Assembly: GCF_001294575.1 (NCBI RefSeq)
Contig: NZ_CP012676.1
Location: 620,001 to 684,000, forward strand
From: Pseudomonas versuta
GTDB lineage: Bacteria > Pseudomonadota > Gammaproteobacteria > Pseudomonadales > Pseudomonadaceae
DNA length: 64,000 nucleotides
Direction of reading: 5' to 3'
A program made the position numbers and the translations under genes. Below are positions 20,670 to 31,042 of the stretch, in pieces. Each line of letters opens with the position of its first letter. Within the stretch, counting starts at the first letter, position 1. The notes under the pieces were generated by a model. The model ran no database searches. It was not told where the DNA came from and saw nothing but the letters and a program-made list of their open reading frames with translations.

Positions 20670-23123
20670 CTAGCGAATTTTTCCTTCGCTGTGAGTGAGC
20701 TGCTCTTTGCTGAAATCATCCACATCAATCACCTTGCGCCGTGCGGCTTCAGCCACACGCAGGGTCTGGGCTTCAGCCGGTTGCAGCACGCCTGCCTGCA
20801 ATGCCGAATCGATGGACGGTTCACCGGCTGCCGGTTTGACCTGACCGCTTTTCAACGCATCGTGGAGTTTTTTGTGCAGCGGATGTGCTGCGTTGAGCAG
20901 GTCGCAGGCGTGTTGCAGGGCGCCTACCGCATCATCCGGTGACTGCGGGCGATAACAACCGGCCAGCACTGCTTCCAGGGCCGGATCGCCTTTAGTACGG
21001 CCCAGCACGGCGGCCACTTCAGCATCCAGTGCGTCCGATGGCCCGGTATGGCGACGGCCAAACGGGAACACCACCAACCGCAGCGCACAGCCCAGCGCAC
21101 GGTTCGGGAAGTTTTTCAGCAGTTCGTCCAGCGCGCGCTCGGCGTGACCCAGACTTTCTTCCATGGCCCATCTGAGCAGCGGGCTGAGGTACTCGGGGGA
21201 GTCCAGGTCGTGATAGCGCTTCAGGGCAGCCGAGGCCAGATACATATGGCTGAGCACATCACCCAGACGCGCCGACAAGCGTTCGCGACGTTTAAGTTCG
21301 CCGCCGAGCAGCATCATGCTCAGGTCGGCCAGCATCGCGAAGGCTGCAGCCTGGCGGTTCAGTGCACGGAAGTAGCCCTGGCTCAGGGCATTGCCGGGGG
21401 CGTGTTCAAAGCGGCCAAAGCCCAGGTTCAGCACCAGGGTGCTGGCGGCATTACTGACGGCAAAACCGATGTGCTTGAGCAGCAGGTCATCAAACTCCAG
21501 CAAGGCCTGATGTTTGTCTTCGCGTCCGGCCAGCGCCATTTCCTTGAGTACGAAGGGGTGGCAGCGAATTGCACCCTGACCAAAAATCATCAGGTTGCGC
21601 GACAGAATGTTCGCACCTTCCACGGTGATGAAGATCGGTGCGCCCTGCCAGTTGCGACCCAGATAGTTGTTGGGCCCCATGATGATGCCCTTGCCGCCAT
21701 GCACGTCCATGGCGTGGCCGATACATTCACGCCCGCGTTCGGTGAGGTGGTATTTGAGAATGGCCGACAGCACCGAAGGTTTCTCGCCCAGATCCACGGC
21801 ATTGGCAGTCAGCATGCGCGCGCTGTCCATCAGCCAGGCATTGCCGCCAATCCGGGCCAGAGCTTCCTGAATACCCTCAAAAGCGGCCAGGGGGACATTG
21901 AACTGTTCGCGCACCTGAGCGTACTGGCCGGTCACCAAGCTGGTGAACTTGGCAGCGCCAGTGCCTACGGCCGGTAGTGAAATAGAGCGCCCGACCGACA
22001 GGCAATTCATCAACATCATCCAGCCTTTGCCGAGCATGTCCTGGCCACCGATCAGGTAGTCCAGCGGGATGAACACGTCTTTGCCCGAGTTCGGGCCATT
22101 CATGAATGCCGCGCCCAATGGCAAGTGCCGGCGCCCGATCTCAACCCCCGGGGTGTCAGTGGGGATCAATGCCAAGCTGATGCCCAGGTCTTCTTTGTCA
22201 CCCAGCAGGTGCTCCGGGTCGTGGGCCTTGAACGCCAGCCCCAGCAGCGTGGCGACAGGGCCCAGGGTGATGTAGCGCTTTTCCCAGTTCAGGCGCAGGC
22301 CAAGAACTTCTTCGCCCTGCCACTGGCCTTTGCAAATTATCCCGGTATCGGGCATGGCGCCCGCATCGGAGCCTGCGAGGGGGCCGGTAAGAGCAAAGCA
22401 GGGGATGTCATCGCCGCGGGCCAGGCGCGGCAGGTAGTGGTTGCGCTGCTCGTCGGTGCCATAATGCAGCAGCAGTTCAGCCGGGCCCAGTGAGTTGGGC
22501 ACCATTACTGTCGAAGCGAGATCACCGCTGCGAGTGGCAAGTTTCATCGCCACCTGGGAGTGGGCATAGGCCGAGAAGCCTTTGCCGCCGAACTCTTTGG
22601 GAATGATCAGCGCAAAGAAGCCATGGGTTTTGATATGGGCCCAGGCCTCGGGCGGCAAATCCATGGCCTGACCGATTTCCCAGTCGCTGACCATTGCACA
22701 CAGTTCTTCGGTCGGGCCATCGATGAAGGCCTGTTCTTCTTCAGTCAGTTGCGCTTTGGGGTAGGCCAGCAGTTGCTCCCAGTCGGGGCGGCCACTGAAC
22801 AGCTCGCCATCCCACCATACGGTCCCGGCATCGATGGCATCGCGTTCGGTTTGCGACATGGGCGGCAGGGTTTTTTGAAACCAGTTGAACAGCGGTGCGG
22901 TGAACACCTTGCGACGCAGGTCGGGCAACAGCAGCAGAGCTGCGGGAGCCGCCAGTAACACCCACAGAATAGCCAGCAACCAGCCTGGTACATGGCCGAT
23001 GACGCCCATGGCCAGCAGATAAATCGCCACCACGGCCATTGCCGTCAGGGGCGCAACACGGCGATGGGCCAACCAGGCTACGCCTACGATCAAAACCAGT
23101 ATCCACAACAACAGCATATTCAA
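20670..23123 (-). CDS. fadE: Acyl-CoA dehydrogenase FadE
   Basis: An 817-residue enzyme of the FadE type, close to the 814 residues of E. coli FadE. It catalyses the first step of beta-oxidation, FAD-dependent formation of trans-2-enoyl-CoA. The N-terminal 75 residues hold two or three hydrophobic segments, giving membrane association. The acyl-CoA dehydrogenase core follows (CFALTGPLAGSDAGAMPDTG; LSVGRSISLPAVGTG), then the long C-terminal DUF1974 region. The block fadE-GST-ABC matches PAO1 PA2815-PA2811. It is divergent from the GST gene across 145 bp. Confidence 0.95.
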   Translation of the reverse strand: MNMLLLWILVLIVGVAWLAHRRVAPLTAMAVVAIYLLAMGVIGHVPGWLLAILWVLLAAPAALLLLPDLRRKVFTAPLFNWFQKTLPPMSQTERDAIDAGTVWWDGELFSGRPDWEQLLAYPKAQLTEEEQAFIDGPTEELCAMVSDWEIGQAMDLPPEAWAHIKTHGFFALIIPKEFGGKGFSAYAHSQVAMKLATRSGDLASTVMVPNSLGPAELLLHYGTDEQRNHYLPRLARGDDIPCFALTGPLAGSDAGAMPDTGIICKGQWQGEEVLGLRLNWEKRYITLGPVATLLGLAFKAHDPEHLLGDKEDLGISLALIPTDTPGVEIGRRHLPLGAAFMNGPNSGKDVFIPLDYLIGGQDMLGKGWMMLMNCLSVGRSISLPAVGTGAAKFTSLVTGQYAQVREQFNVPLAAFEGIQEALARIGGNAWLMDSARMLTANAVDLGEKPSVLSAILKYHLTERGRECIGHAMDVHGGKGIIMGPNNYLGRNWQGAPIFITVEGANILSRNLMIFGQGAIRCHPFVLKEMALAGREDKHQALLEFDDLLLKHIGFAVSNAASTLVLNLGFGRFEHAPGNALSQGYFRALNRQAAAFAMLADLSMMLLGGELKRRERLSARLGDVLSHMYLASAALKRYHDLDSPEYLSPLLRWAMEESLGHAERALDELLKNFPNRALGCALRLVVFPFGRRHTGPSDALDAEVAAVLGRTKGDPALEAVLAGCYRPQSPDDAVGALQHACDLLNAAHPLHKKLHDALKSGQVKPAAGEPSIDSALQAGVLQPAEAQTLRVAEAARRKVIDVDDFSKEQLTHSEGKIR

Positions 23124-23268
23124 TCCCCCGTGAAACCAGAGTCAGACACCCTTGTGAGCTTAGTCGCAACTCCTGATCAAGGTAGTTGCATTAGTGACCT
23201 CGTGCGGGAGACGGAGTTCGACGTCACGGCGTAGACTCCTGTGGCGTCTATCAATCAGGAGTCGAGTC

Positions 23269-23892
23269 ATGCTGAAAGTGTGGGGTCGCAAGAATTCGTC
23301 AAATGTCAGAAAGGCATTGTGGTGTATTGAAGAGCTGGCATTGCCCTACAGCCGGGAAGAGGCGGGGGGAGCGTTTGGAGTGGTCAACAGTCCGCAATAC
23401 AGGGCGTTGAACCCAAATGGCCAGGTGCCGACGATTGACGATGACGGCTTTGTGTTGTGGGAATCGAACACCATCGTGCGTTATCTGGCTGCCCAATATG
23501 GAGCGGATACTTCCTGGTATCCAACCGATCCCCGGGTGCGCGCTCAAGCCGATAAATGGATGGACTGGACGAGCACATCGTTTGCCGGAGCCTTCCGCCC
23601 GTTATTTTGGGGTGTCTTGCGCACGCCGGCCGAGCAGCAGGACTGGGTGGCAATCAATGCCGCCATCACGGCCTGCGCGCAATTACTGCAGATTGTGGAT
23701 CAGGCCCTGTCTGAAACCCCCTACTTGTCGGGGGATGAAATCGGTATGGGCGATATTCCGCTGGGTTCGTTCATTTATGCCTGGTTTGAAATGCCCATCG
23801 AGCGTCCGTCCCTGCCGCACTTAAGTGACTGGTATGAACGTTTGAAGCTGCGTCCCGCCTACCGCAGTGCAGTCATGACTGCGTTGACCTGA
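23269..23892 (+). CDS. Glutathione S-transferase
   Basis: A 207-residue cytoplasmic GST from ATG 23269 (TCAGGAG upstream; the longer frame adds an implausible Arg-rich extension). The N-terminal domain begins MLKVWGRKNSSNVRKALW with the Asn-Ser-Ser active-site region and has PNGQVPTIDDDGFVLWESN with the cis-Pro and the Glu-Ser glutathione contacts. Position equals PAO1 PA2813. Likely theta/beta-like; the substrate is unknown. Confidence 0.92.
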   Translation: MLKVWGRKNSSNVRKALWCIEELALPYSREEAGGAFGVVNSPQYRALNPNGQVPTIDDDGFVLWESNTIVRYLAAQYGADTSWYPTDPRVRAQADKWMDWTSTSFAGAFRPLFWGVLRTPAEQQDWVAINAAITACAQLLQIVDQALSETPYLSGDEIGMGDIPLGSFIYAWFEMPIERPSLPHLSDWYERLKLRPAYRSAVMTALT

Positions 23893-24038
23893 TAGCCACT
23901 ATTAATACGAGCGACTGTACTTGTGCGGCCGGGCCAAGCACCATACGTGGTGTTCAGAGGCCTTGCCGGACTCGTCTTACAGACAGTCAGTCCTTGTTTG
24001 GCCATCTCCCTTTCCTTCATCTTGGTGCGTAATCCGAT

Positions 24039-24971
24039 ATGAGTTCCGCTCTGTCCATACGGCAGCTAACCAAAACCTACGGCAACGGTTTCCAGGCCCT
24101 GAGTGGTATCGATCTGGATGTTGCTGAAGGTGACTTTTTTGCCTTGCTGGGCCCCAACGGCGCCGGCAAATCCACCACCATTGGCATTCTCTCTACCTTG
24201 GTCAACAAGACCAGCGGCACCGTGAATATCTTCGGCCATGATCTCGATCGGGAACCTGCCGCGCTCAAGCGCTGTATTGGCGTGGTGCCGCAGGAGTTCA
24301 ACTTCAACCAGTTTGAAAAGACCTTCGATATCGTGGTGACTCAGGCCGGCTATTACGGCATCCCGCCGAAAATCGCCAAGGAACGCGCCGAGAAGTACCT
24401 GACGCAACTGGGGCTCTGGGACAAGCGCGAAACCCCTTCGCGCTCGTTGTCGGGTGGCATGAAGCGTCGCCTGATGATCGCCCGGGCACTGGTGCACGAG
24501 CCGCGCCTGTTGATTCTCGACGAGCCGACTGCGGGGGTGGACATCGAGCTGCGCCGTTCGATGTGGACCTTCCTAACTGAATTGAATGAGCAGGGCACCA
24601 CCATCATCCTCACCACCCACTATCTGGAAGAGGCTGAGCAGCTGTGCCGCAACATCGGGATCATCGATCACGGCACCATTGTCGAGAACACCAGCATGCG
24701 TCAACTGCTGGGCCAGCTGCACGTCGAGACCTTTTTGCTTGATCTGAAGAACCCCCAGACCGTGCCGGTGCAACTGATCGGTTATCCGAGCCAGCTGCTC
24801 GACGATCACACCCTGGAAGTACAGGTGGATAAAGCGGTGGGTATTACCGGTCTGTTCACTCAATTGGCCGCTCAAAATGTTGAAGTGGTCAGCCTGCGTA
24901 ATAAAACCAATCGTCTTGAGGAGTTATTCGTGTCGCTGGTCGAGAAAAACCTGGCAAAGGTGGCGATATGA
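24039..24971 (+). CDS. ABC-2 type transporter, ATP-binding protein (YadG-like)
   Basis: A 310-residue ATPase of the ABC-2/drug exporter class. Walker A is GPNGAGKS (about 38-45), signature LSGGMKRR, Walker B LLILDEPTAGVD, and the H-loop in TTHYLEE. The C-terminal 80 residues are the extension typical of YadG/NodI-like proteins. It works with the permease encoded next, the two genes overlapping by four bases. The equivalent PAO1 pair is PA2812-PA2811. The substrate is unknown. Confidence 0.92.
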   Translation: MSSALSIRQLTKTYGNGFQALSGIDLDVAEGDFFALLGPNGAGKSTTIGILSTLVNKTSGTVNIFGHDLDREPAALKRCIGVVPQEFNFNQFEKTFDIVVTQAGYYGIPPKIAKERAEKYLTQLGLWDKRETPSRSLSGGMKRRLMIARALVHEPRLLILDEPTAGVDIELRRSMWTFLTELNEQGTTIILTTHYLEEAEQLCRNIGIIDHGTIVENTSMRQLLGQLHVETFLLDLKNPQTVPVQLIGYPSQLLDDHTLEVQVDKAVGITGLFTQLAAQNVEVVSLRNKTNRLEELFVSLVEKNLAKVAI

Positions 24972-25747
24972 GCTCGGAGCTGCGCCCCAACCTGATTGCG
25001 TTGAACACCATTATTTATCGTGAGGTGCGGCGTTTTACCCGCATCTGGCCGCAAACCTTGCTGCCGCCTGCGATCACCATGGTTTTGTACTTTGTGATCT
25101 TCGGTAACCTGATTGGTCGGCAAATCGGTGATATGGGTGGTTTCACCTATATGGAGTACATCGTGCCGGGTCTGATCATGATGTCGGTGATCACCAACTC
25201 CTACGGCAACGTGGTATCGAGCTTCTTTGGTGCCAAGTTTCAGCGTTCGATTGAAGAGTTGATGGTCTCGCCAGTATCACCGCACACTATTTTGATCGGC
25301 TTTACCGTGGGCGGCATTCTGCGCGGGTTGATGGTCGGTGTGATCGTGACCCTGCTGTCGCTGTTCTTCACCCATTTGCAGGTGCATCACCTGGGCCTGA
25401 CCATTGTGGTGGTGGTGCTGACGGCGACAATCTTCTCGCTGCTGGGGTTTATCAACGCAGTATTTGCACGCAACTTTGACGATATCTCGATAATCCCGAC
25501 ATTCGTGCTGACACCGCTGACCTACCTGGGCGGGGTGTTTTATTCGATTAGCCTGCTGCCGCCGTTCTGGCAGACCGTGTCGCTGGCCAACCCGGTGCTG
25601 CACATGGTGAACGCCTTCCGTTACGGCATTCTTGGCGTTTCGGACATCAAGATCAGCGTAGCCCTGACCTTTATGGTGGTGGCGACGATCGTGCTGTACA
25701 TCGCCTGCGCCCGCTTGCTGGTCAGTGGGCGTGGCATGCGCCAGTAG
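24968..25747 (+). CDS. ABC-2 type transporter, permease (YadH-like)
   Basis: A 259-residue inner-membrane permease with six hydrophobic segments (around 30-50, 65-85, 110-135, 145-170, 180-195 and 230-250). The ABC-2 signature is seen in FVLTPLTYLGGVFYSISLLP. It completes the exporter with the preceding ATPase. Length and motifs match E. coli YadH (256 residues). Confidence 0.92.
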   Translation: MSSELRPNLIALNTIIYREVRRFTRIWPQTLLPPAITMVLYFVIFGNLIGRQIGDMGGFTYMEYIVPGLIMMSVITNSYGNVVSSFFGAKFQRSIEELMVSPVSPHTILIGFTVGGILRGLMVGVIVTLLSLFFTHLQVHHLGLTIVVVVLTATIFSLLGFINAVFARNFDDISIIPTFVLTPLTYLGGVFYSISLLPPFWQTVSLANPVLHMVNAFRYGILGVSDIKISVALTFMVVATIVLYIACARLLVSGRGMRQ

Positions 25748-25809
25748 TCGCCCTGCAGCATGAAAAGGCCCCGTAACGGTAATGCTGTTCATATAAGTAA
25801 ACCCTGCGT

Positions 25810-25911
25810 TGTAGGAGCGAGCTTGCCTCGCGATGATTGTTAACGAGAATGCGTGTTTGCAGGTTAAACACGGCGTTCCCGAGGCCATCGCGAGACAAGC
25901 TCGCTCCTACA
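25810..25911. repeat. REPIN, GTAGGAGCGAGC family
   Basis: GTAGGAGCGAGCTTGCCTCG at 25811 and its near inverse ending in CTCGCTCCTAC at 25910 form a two-REP inverted pair separated by about 50 bp. It lies between the convergent ABC permease and DUF2062 genes. Confidence 0.88.
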
Positions 25912-25962
25912 GTTGAGATAGCAGTCGTTTAAGTGAACGGCATTACCTTTTAAGGGGCCTTT

Positions 25963-26478
25963 TCATGGGTGCTTGTTTTTGCGCCGCTTCCATTGGCGGC
26001 TGACCCACCAACGCCAATACAGCTGGGTCAGGCAGTAGGCCAGTGCGCCCAGCACAACGCCGCAGACCACGGACCCCAGCAAAAATGGCTGCCATAGCGT
26101 GCTCAACTGGCTGCTGATCCACTCCCAGGTCAGTTTGTCGGGCAGCGAGCGGGCAGGGACGTTCATCAGCCATGCCCCCATCTTGTATGTGCAATAGAAC
26201 ACGGGCGGCATTGTGATCGGGTTGGTCAGCCACACCAGACTCACCGAAATCGGCATGTTGCTGCGAACCGTGATCGCCAGAAAAGCCGCCAGCAGCATCT
26301 GGAAGGGGATGGGGATAAACGCGGCAAAGATCCCCACCGCCATTGCGCGAGAGACGGAATGTCGATTGAGGTGCCAGAGATTGGGGTCGTGCAGCAAGGT
26401 GCCCAAAAAGCGTAAGGACTTGTGTTCCCTGATGCTGGCCGGATCCGGCATGTAACGTTTGAAAATTCGCCGTGGCAT
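25963..26478 (-). CDS. DUF2062 membrane protein
   Basis: A 171-residue DUF2062 protein with three to four hydrophobic segments. The family signature is visible as HSVSRAMAVGIFAAFIPIPF and WLTNPITMPPVFY. The biochemical role is not established. It is divergent from comEC, the same arrangement as PAO1 PA2985-PA2984. The C-terminus is strongly basic (KRRKNKHP). Confidence 0.88.
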   Translation of the reverse strand: MPRRIFKRYMPDPASIREHKSLRFLGTLLHDPNLWHLNRHSVSRAMAVGIFAAFIPIPFQMLLAAFLAITVRSNMPISVSLVWLTNPITMPPVFYCTYKMGAWLMNVPARSLPDKLTWEWISSQLSTLWQPFLLGSVVCGVVLGALAYCLTQLYWRWWVSRQWKRRKNKHP

Positions 26479-26611
26479 AGGCTTCTCGCTCGGAGCAAGG
26501 GGGCAGTATGCCCAAGTTCGGAGATCCGCCCGTTTAGACTTTGTGACAAATCTTAAAACCTGTAACGCAGATTCCGACTAATCCGATGGAAGGAATTCAC
26601 GGGATCTGGTT

Positions 26612-28828
26612 ATGCACACAGGAATGCTGGCACTGGCGTCGGGCTTGATTGCGTTGCGCTTTTTACCGGGGCTGCCACCGGGCGGGTGGTTGCTGTCAAT
26701 GCTGGTTGCGGGGCTGCTGCTGGTAGTGTTTCGCCTCTATCCGCCCGGGCTCTTCCTGATTGGACTGACCTGGGCCTGCTTTCAGGGGCAAGCCGCCCTG
26801 GATGATCGATTGTCCGCTGCGCTGGATGGTCGCACGCTCTGGGTCGAGGGGCGGGTGGTCGGGTTGCCACAAAAGTCCGGTGCCTCGCTGCGTTTTGAAT
26901 TGCAGGATGCGCAGTCGCGCCATGCAACGTTGCCTGCAACCATTCGGCTGAGCTGGTATGGCGGGCCGCCGCTCAACAGTGGCGAGCGTTGGCGGCTCGC
27001 AGTCAAGCTCAAGCAACCCCGCGGGTTACTTAACCCCCAGGGGTTTGATTATCAGGCCTGGTTGCTGGCGCAGCGGATTGGTGCAACCGGCACTGTCAAA
27101 ACCGGCCAGTTACTCGAGCCGGCCACTCACGCCTGGCGCGACGGCCTGCGCAAGCGTCTGTTACGAACTGATGCCAATGAACGTGCGCCGTGGCTTGCGG
27201 CGCTGGTTATGGGCGACAGTTCGGGGTTGAGCAGCGAGGACTGGAAGCTGCTGCAAGCGACCGGGACTGTGCATTTGCTGGTGATCTCCGGGCAGCATAT
27301 TGGGCTGTTGGCCGGACTGATTTACGGCCTGATCGCCTTGTTGGCACGTTATGGGTGGTGGCCGCGTCGATTGGCATGGCTGCCCTGGGCCTGTGGCCTG
27401 GCGTTTTTCGGTGCGCTGGCCTATGGCTTGCTCGCAGGCTTCGGGGTCCCGGTGCAGCGCGCGTGCGTGATGCTGGGTCTGGTGCTGATATGGCGTCTGC
27501 GGTTTCGGCATCTGGGGGGCTGGATGCCATTTTTGGTGGCGCTCAATGCGGTGCTGATCATTGAGCCGCTGGCAAGTCTGATGCCGGGTTTTTGGCTGTC
27601 CTTTACCGCTGTGGCGGTGCTGATGTTTACCTTTGGCGGGCGGTTGGGGCCGTGGGGCTGGCGTGTGGCGTGGACCCGGCCGCAAATATTGATTGCCCTG
27701 GGCCTGTTTCCGATGCTGTGGATACTTGGCTTGCCCGTCAGCCTGAGCGGTCCGCTGGCCAATCTGGTGGCTGTGCCCTGGATCAGCCTGCTGGTGCTGC
27801 CGACAGCCCTTTTAGGCACATTGCTGTTGCCGGTGCCCTGGCTTGGCGAAACCCTGTTATGGGTTTCAGGCGGTTTGCTTGACGGGTTAATTCGGGGGCT
27901 GGCTTTGCTGGCCGGGCATTTATCTCCCTGGCTGCCTGCAGCAGTGCCGTTTGGTGTATGGCTTTTGAGCGCTTTTGGAGTGCTGCTTCTGTTGTTGCCG
28001 GCAGGCGTGATTCTCCGTCCGCTTGGCTGGCCGTTGGTGTTGCTCGCAGTTTTTACCCCCTGTGAACCGATCCCTCGGGGGCAGGTCGAGGTGTGGCAAC
28101 TGGATGTCGGGCAAGGGTTGGCTATAGTGCTGCGCACCCGCAATCACACGCTGCTGTATGACGCTGGACCCAAGGTCAGGGATTTTGATCAGGGCGAGCG
28201 GGTGGTGGTTCCGGTGCTGCGTTCCCTGGGGGTAGGCGAGCTGGACCTGATGCTTGTCAGTCATGCGCATCTGGATCACGCCGGCGGGGCATTGGCGGTG
28301 CAGCGGGAAATCGGTGTGATGCGGGTAATCAGCGGCGAGGTGTCAGGGCTGCCTGAGCAATTACGGGCGCAGCCTTGTATCAGCGGCCAGAGCTGGGAGT
28401 GGGACGGGGTGAGGTTTTCACTCTGGCAGTGGTCCGCGGCGAGTGACAGCAATCAGAGATCCTGCGTGCTGCAGGTCGAAGCCAGCGACGAGCGGCTTCT
28501 GCTGACGGGGGATATTGATGCCCAGGCTGAGCGTGCCTTGTTGCAAAGCCCGCTGGCAGTTCCCACCCGCTGGTTGCAGGCCCCGCACCACGGAAGCCGC
28601 ACTTCATCGTCGGCGGATTTTCTCAAGGCGCTGGCATCGCAGGTGGTGTTGATCTCCCGTGGTCATGGCAACAGTTTTGGTCATCCCCACCCTCAAGTGC
28701 TGGCGCGCTATCAGGCGTTGGGCATGCAAGCCCTGGACAGTGCCGAGCGGGGGGCGGTGCGATTTCGATTAGGCACCTTTGGCAACGCAGAGTCGCTGCG
28801 TGATCAGCGCCGTTTCTGGCGTGATTGA
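26612..28828 (+). CDS. comEC: ComEC/Rec2 family DNA-uptake channel
   Basis: A 738-residue inner-membrane protein. The N-terminal quarter has an OB-like DUF4131 region after two membrane helices; the middle is the Competence domain with many hydrophobic segments (GTVHLLVISGQHIGLLAGL); the C-terminal 240 residues are a metallo-beta-lactamase-like domain with SHAHLDHAGG and APHHGSRTSSS. It would pass single-stranded DNA into the cytoplasm during natural transformation. The frame is intact, so the channel may be functional, though other competence genes are not in view. ATG 26624 is an alternative start. Confidence 0.93.
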   Translation: MHTGMLALASGLIALRFLPGLPPGGWLLSMLVAGLLLVVFRLYPPGLFLIGLTWACFQGQAALDDRLSAALDGRTLWVEGRVVGLPQKSGASLRFELQDAQSRHATLPATIRLSWYGGPPLNSGERWRLAVKLKQPRGLLNPQGFDYQAWLLAQRIGATGTVKTGQLLEPATHAWRDGLRKRLLRTDANERAPWLAALVMGDSSGLSSEDWKLLQATGTVHLLVISGQHIGLLAGLIYGLIALLARYGWWPRRLAWLPWACGLAFFGALAYGLLAGFGVPVQRACVMLGLVLIWRLRFRHLGGWMPFLVALNAVLIIEPLASLMPGFWLSFTAVAVLMFTFGGRLGPWGWRVAWTRPQILIALGLFPMLWILGLPVSLSGPLANLVAVPWISLLVLPTALLGTLLLPVPWLGETLLWVSGGLLDGLIRGLALLAGHLSPWLPAAVPFGVWLLSAFGVLLLLLPAGVILRPLGWPLVLLAVFTPCEPIPRGQVEVWQLDVGQGLAIVLRTRNHTLLYDAGPKVRDFDQGERVVVPVLRSLGVGELDLMLVSHAHLDHAGGALAVQREIGVMRVISGEVSGLPEQLRAQPCISGQSWEWDGVRFSLWQWSAASDSNQRSCVLQVEASDERLLLTGDIDAQAERALLQSPLAVPTRWLQAPHHGSRTSSSADFLKALASQVVLISRGHGNSFGHPHPQVLARYQALGMQALDSAERGAVRFRLGTFGNAESLRDQRRFWRD

Positions 28829-28946
28829 AGCTTTAACCAGGCCAGGCCGGGCCTCACGCTTGCCTTGGAAGACAGGCTCGGCGGCTACACGAGGGCGACG
28901 TCAATCCTGTGGTAAAGTGGCGCACTTTTTCGAGGGGATTTTCACT

Positions 28947-29582
28947 GTGTGGGAACTGGTCAAATCCGGCGGCTGGATGATGCTGCCGATCATTCTGAGC
29001 TCTGTTGCCGCGCTGGGCATTATTGTCGAGCGCCTGTGGACCCTGCGTGCCAGTCGCGTGACTCCGCCTCATCTGCTCGGGCAGGTCTGGGTCTGGATCA
29101 AGGACAAGCAGCTGGACAAGGAAAAACTCAAGCAATTGCGCGCCGACTCCCCGCTGGGCGAAATCCTGGCTGCGGGCCTGGCCAACTCCAGACATGGTCG
29201 CGAGATCATGAAAGAGTGCATCGAAGAGGCCGCTGCCAGGGTCATCCACGAGCTTGAGCGTTACCTCAATGCCCTGGGTACCATTGCCGCAATGGCACCG
29301 CTGCTGGGCCTGTTGGGTACGGTTCTGGGCATGATCGATATCTTCAGTTCATTCATGGGGTCTGGCATGACCACCAATGCTGCCGTGCTCGCGGGCGGTA
29401 TTTCCAAAGCCCTGATTACCACCGCTGCGGGCCTTATGGTCGGTATTCCGGCCGTGTTCTTCCATCGCTTCCTGCAGCGTCGGGTTGATGAGCTGGTGGT
29501 CGGCATGGAGCAGGAAGCGATCAAACTGGTCGAAGTGGTGCAAGGCGACCGTGAAGTCGACATGGTCGGGAGCAGAGCGTGA
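28947..29582 (+). CDS. exbB: MotA/TolQ/ExbB-family proton channel protein
   Basis: A 211-residue ExbB/TolQ homologue starting at GTG 28947 with GAGGGG upstream; the frame extends further but without a start signal. Three membrane segments: about 12-28, 110-130 (MAPLLGLLGTVLGMIDIF) and 150-175. With the ExbD-like protein it should form a proton-driven motor in the inner membrane. It is the first gene of a tightly overlapped run through lpxK, so the partner energised here is likely envelope-related, but it is unknown. Confidence 0.9.
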   Translation: MWELVKSGGWMMLPIILSSVAALGIIVERLWTLRASRVTPPHLLGQVWVWIKDKQLDKEKLKQLRADSPLGEILAAGLANSRHGREIMKECIEEAAARVIHELERYLNALGTIAAMAPLLGLLGTVLGMIDIFSSFMGSGMTTNAAVLAGGISKALITTAAGLMVGIPAVFFHRFLQRRVDELVVGMEQEAIKLVEVVQGDREVDMVGSRA

Positions 29583-30007
29583 AGTTTCGCCGCAAGCCAC
29601 GGGAAACCGTCGATATAAACCTCGCGTCGTTGATTGACGTGGTGTTTATCCTGCTGCTGTTCTTTGTCGTGACCACCACCTTTACCCGCGAAACCCAGTT
29701 GCGGGTGGATCTGCCGGAGGCCGTCACCGGCTCGCCCAGTGACGAGCAGAACGCCAAACAGTTGGATATCGCCATCAGCGCAGACGGGGTTTTTTCGGTG
29801 AACGACCAATTGCTGCCAAAAAACGATCTGGCGAGCCTGATCGAAGCCCTGGAGAAGGAGTCCGGCGGCGATACCAGCTTGCCATTGTCGATCAGTGCCG
29901 ATGGCAAAACCCAGCATCAGGCGGTCATTACAGCAATGGATGCGGCCGGCAAGCTCGGCTTCAGCCATTTGCGCATGACCACTGTTGAGGCGCAGGCGCC
30001 TCACTGA
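29579..30007 (+). CDS. exbD: ExbD/TolR-family protein
   Basis: A 142-residue protein with one N-terminal membrane helix ([15 protein letters not shown]) preceded by the conserved Asp in LIDVVF, which carries the proton, and a small periplasmic domain. The GTG start overlaps the exbB stop by four bases and its own stop overlaps the lpxK start by one base. Confidence 0.92.
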   Translation: MKFRRKPRETVDINLASLIDVVFILLLFFVVTTTFTRETQLRVDLPEAVTGSPSDEQNAKQLDIAISADGVFSVNDQLLPKNDLASLIEALEKESGGDTSLPLSISADGKTQHQAVITAMDAAGKLGFSHLRMTTVEAQAPH

Positions 30008-31017
30008 TGGCCATGTCTGATCGTTTGCTGCGTGCCTGGTATGCCGGGCATCCGCTGCTCAAGCTGTTGAGCCCGCTGGAATGCCTGTACCGCAAAGTGG
30101 TTGAGCGCAAGCGCGCGCGCTTTGTCGCGGGTCAAGGCGAGATTTATCGTGCGCCGGTGCCGTTGGTGGTAGTGGGTAACATCACCGTCGGCGGTACCGG
30201 TAAAACACCGCTTATTTTGTGGTTGATCGAGCATTGTCAGCGCAGAGGCCTACGGGTCGGGGTGGTGAGCCGTGGTTATGGCGCCAGGCCACCTCAATTG
30301 CCCTGGCGTGTCAGCGCCGAGCACAGTGCCAAAATAGCGGGTGATGAGCCCTTGCTGATCGTGCAGCGTACTGGCGTGCCGTTGATGATCGACCCTGATC
30401 GCAGCCGGGCAGTCAAAGCCTTGCTGGCAAGCGAGCCGCTGGACCTGATTCTTTCTGACGACGGTTTGCAGCATTACCGGTTGGCGCGGGATCTGGAGCT
30501 GGTGCTGATCGATAACGCCCGGGGCCTGGGCAACGGCCATTGCCTGCCTGTCGGCCCGTTGCGTGAGCCGGCCGAGCGTTTACAGAGTGTGGACGCGGTG
30601 TTGTACAACGGTGCCGCCAGCGACCCGTCGGGCGGATTTGCGTTTCAGTTGCAGCCGACGGCGCTGATCAATCTGCTCAGTGGCGAGCGTAAGGCGCTGG
30701 ACTTTTTCCCGCCGCAACAGGCAATGCATGCCGTGGCCGGGATCGGTAATCCGCAGCGTTTCTTCACTACCCTCGAAACGCTACACTGGCGGCCAATCAC
30801 CCATGCTTTCGCAGACCATGCGCCCTATAGTGCCGAGGTCTTGAATTTTATGCCGCCACTGCCGTTGGTCATGACTGAAAAGGACGCGGTAAAGTGCCGC
30901 GACTTTGCGTCGCCTGACTGGTGGTATCTGGCGGTTGACGCTGTACCGTCCACCGCCTTCGTGCTGTGGATTGACCGACAGTTATTGCGTCTTTTGCCCA
31001 ATCGTCTTTTGCCCTAA
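30007..31017 (+). CDS. lpxK: Tetraacyldisaccharide 4'-kinase
   Basis: A 336-residue LpxK, which phosphorylates the 4' position of the lipid A disaccharide precursor at the inner membrane. The P-loop is [13 protein letters not shown] at about 57-69, and a catalytic Asp-rich segment [12 protein letters not shown] follows at about 150. It is the third gene of the exbB-exbD-lpxK run, as in PAO1 PA2983-PA2981. Confidence 0.97.
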   Translation: MAMSDRLLRAWYAGHPLLKLLSPLECLYRKVVERKRARFVAGQGEIYRAPVPLVVVGNITVGGTGKTPLILWLIEHCQRRGLRVGVVSRGYGARPPQLPWRVSAEHSAKIAGDEPLLIVQRTGVPLMIDPDRSRAVKALLASEPLDLILSDDGLQHYRLARDLELVLIDNARGLGNGHCLPVGPLREPAERLQSVDAVLYNGAASDPSGGFAFQLQPTALINLLSGERKALDFFPPQQAMHAVAGIGNPQRFFTTLETLHWRPITHAFADHAPYSAEVLNFMPPLPLVMTEKDAVKCRDFASPDWWYLAVDAVPSTAFVLWIDRQLLRLLPNRLLP

Positions 31018-31042
31018 CCGATCTTTTTCAGGGGAACATTTT

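Noticed and set aside
21048..21977. 309-codon frame on the plus strand within fadE
   Set aside because: Antisense of the FadE coding sequence; His/Gln-rich composition is typical of such shadows.
25810..25911. CRISPR-like repeat
   Set aside because: Only two inverted units are present, typical of a REPIN; there are no direct repeats with regular spacers and no cas genes.
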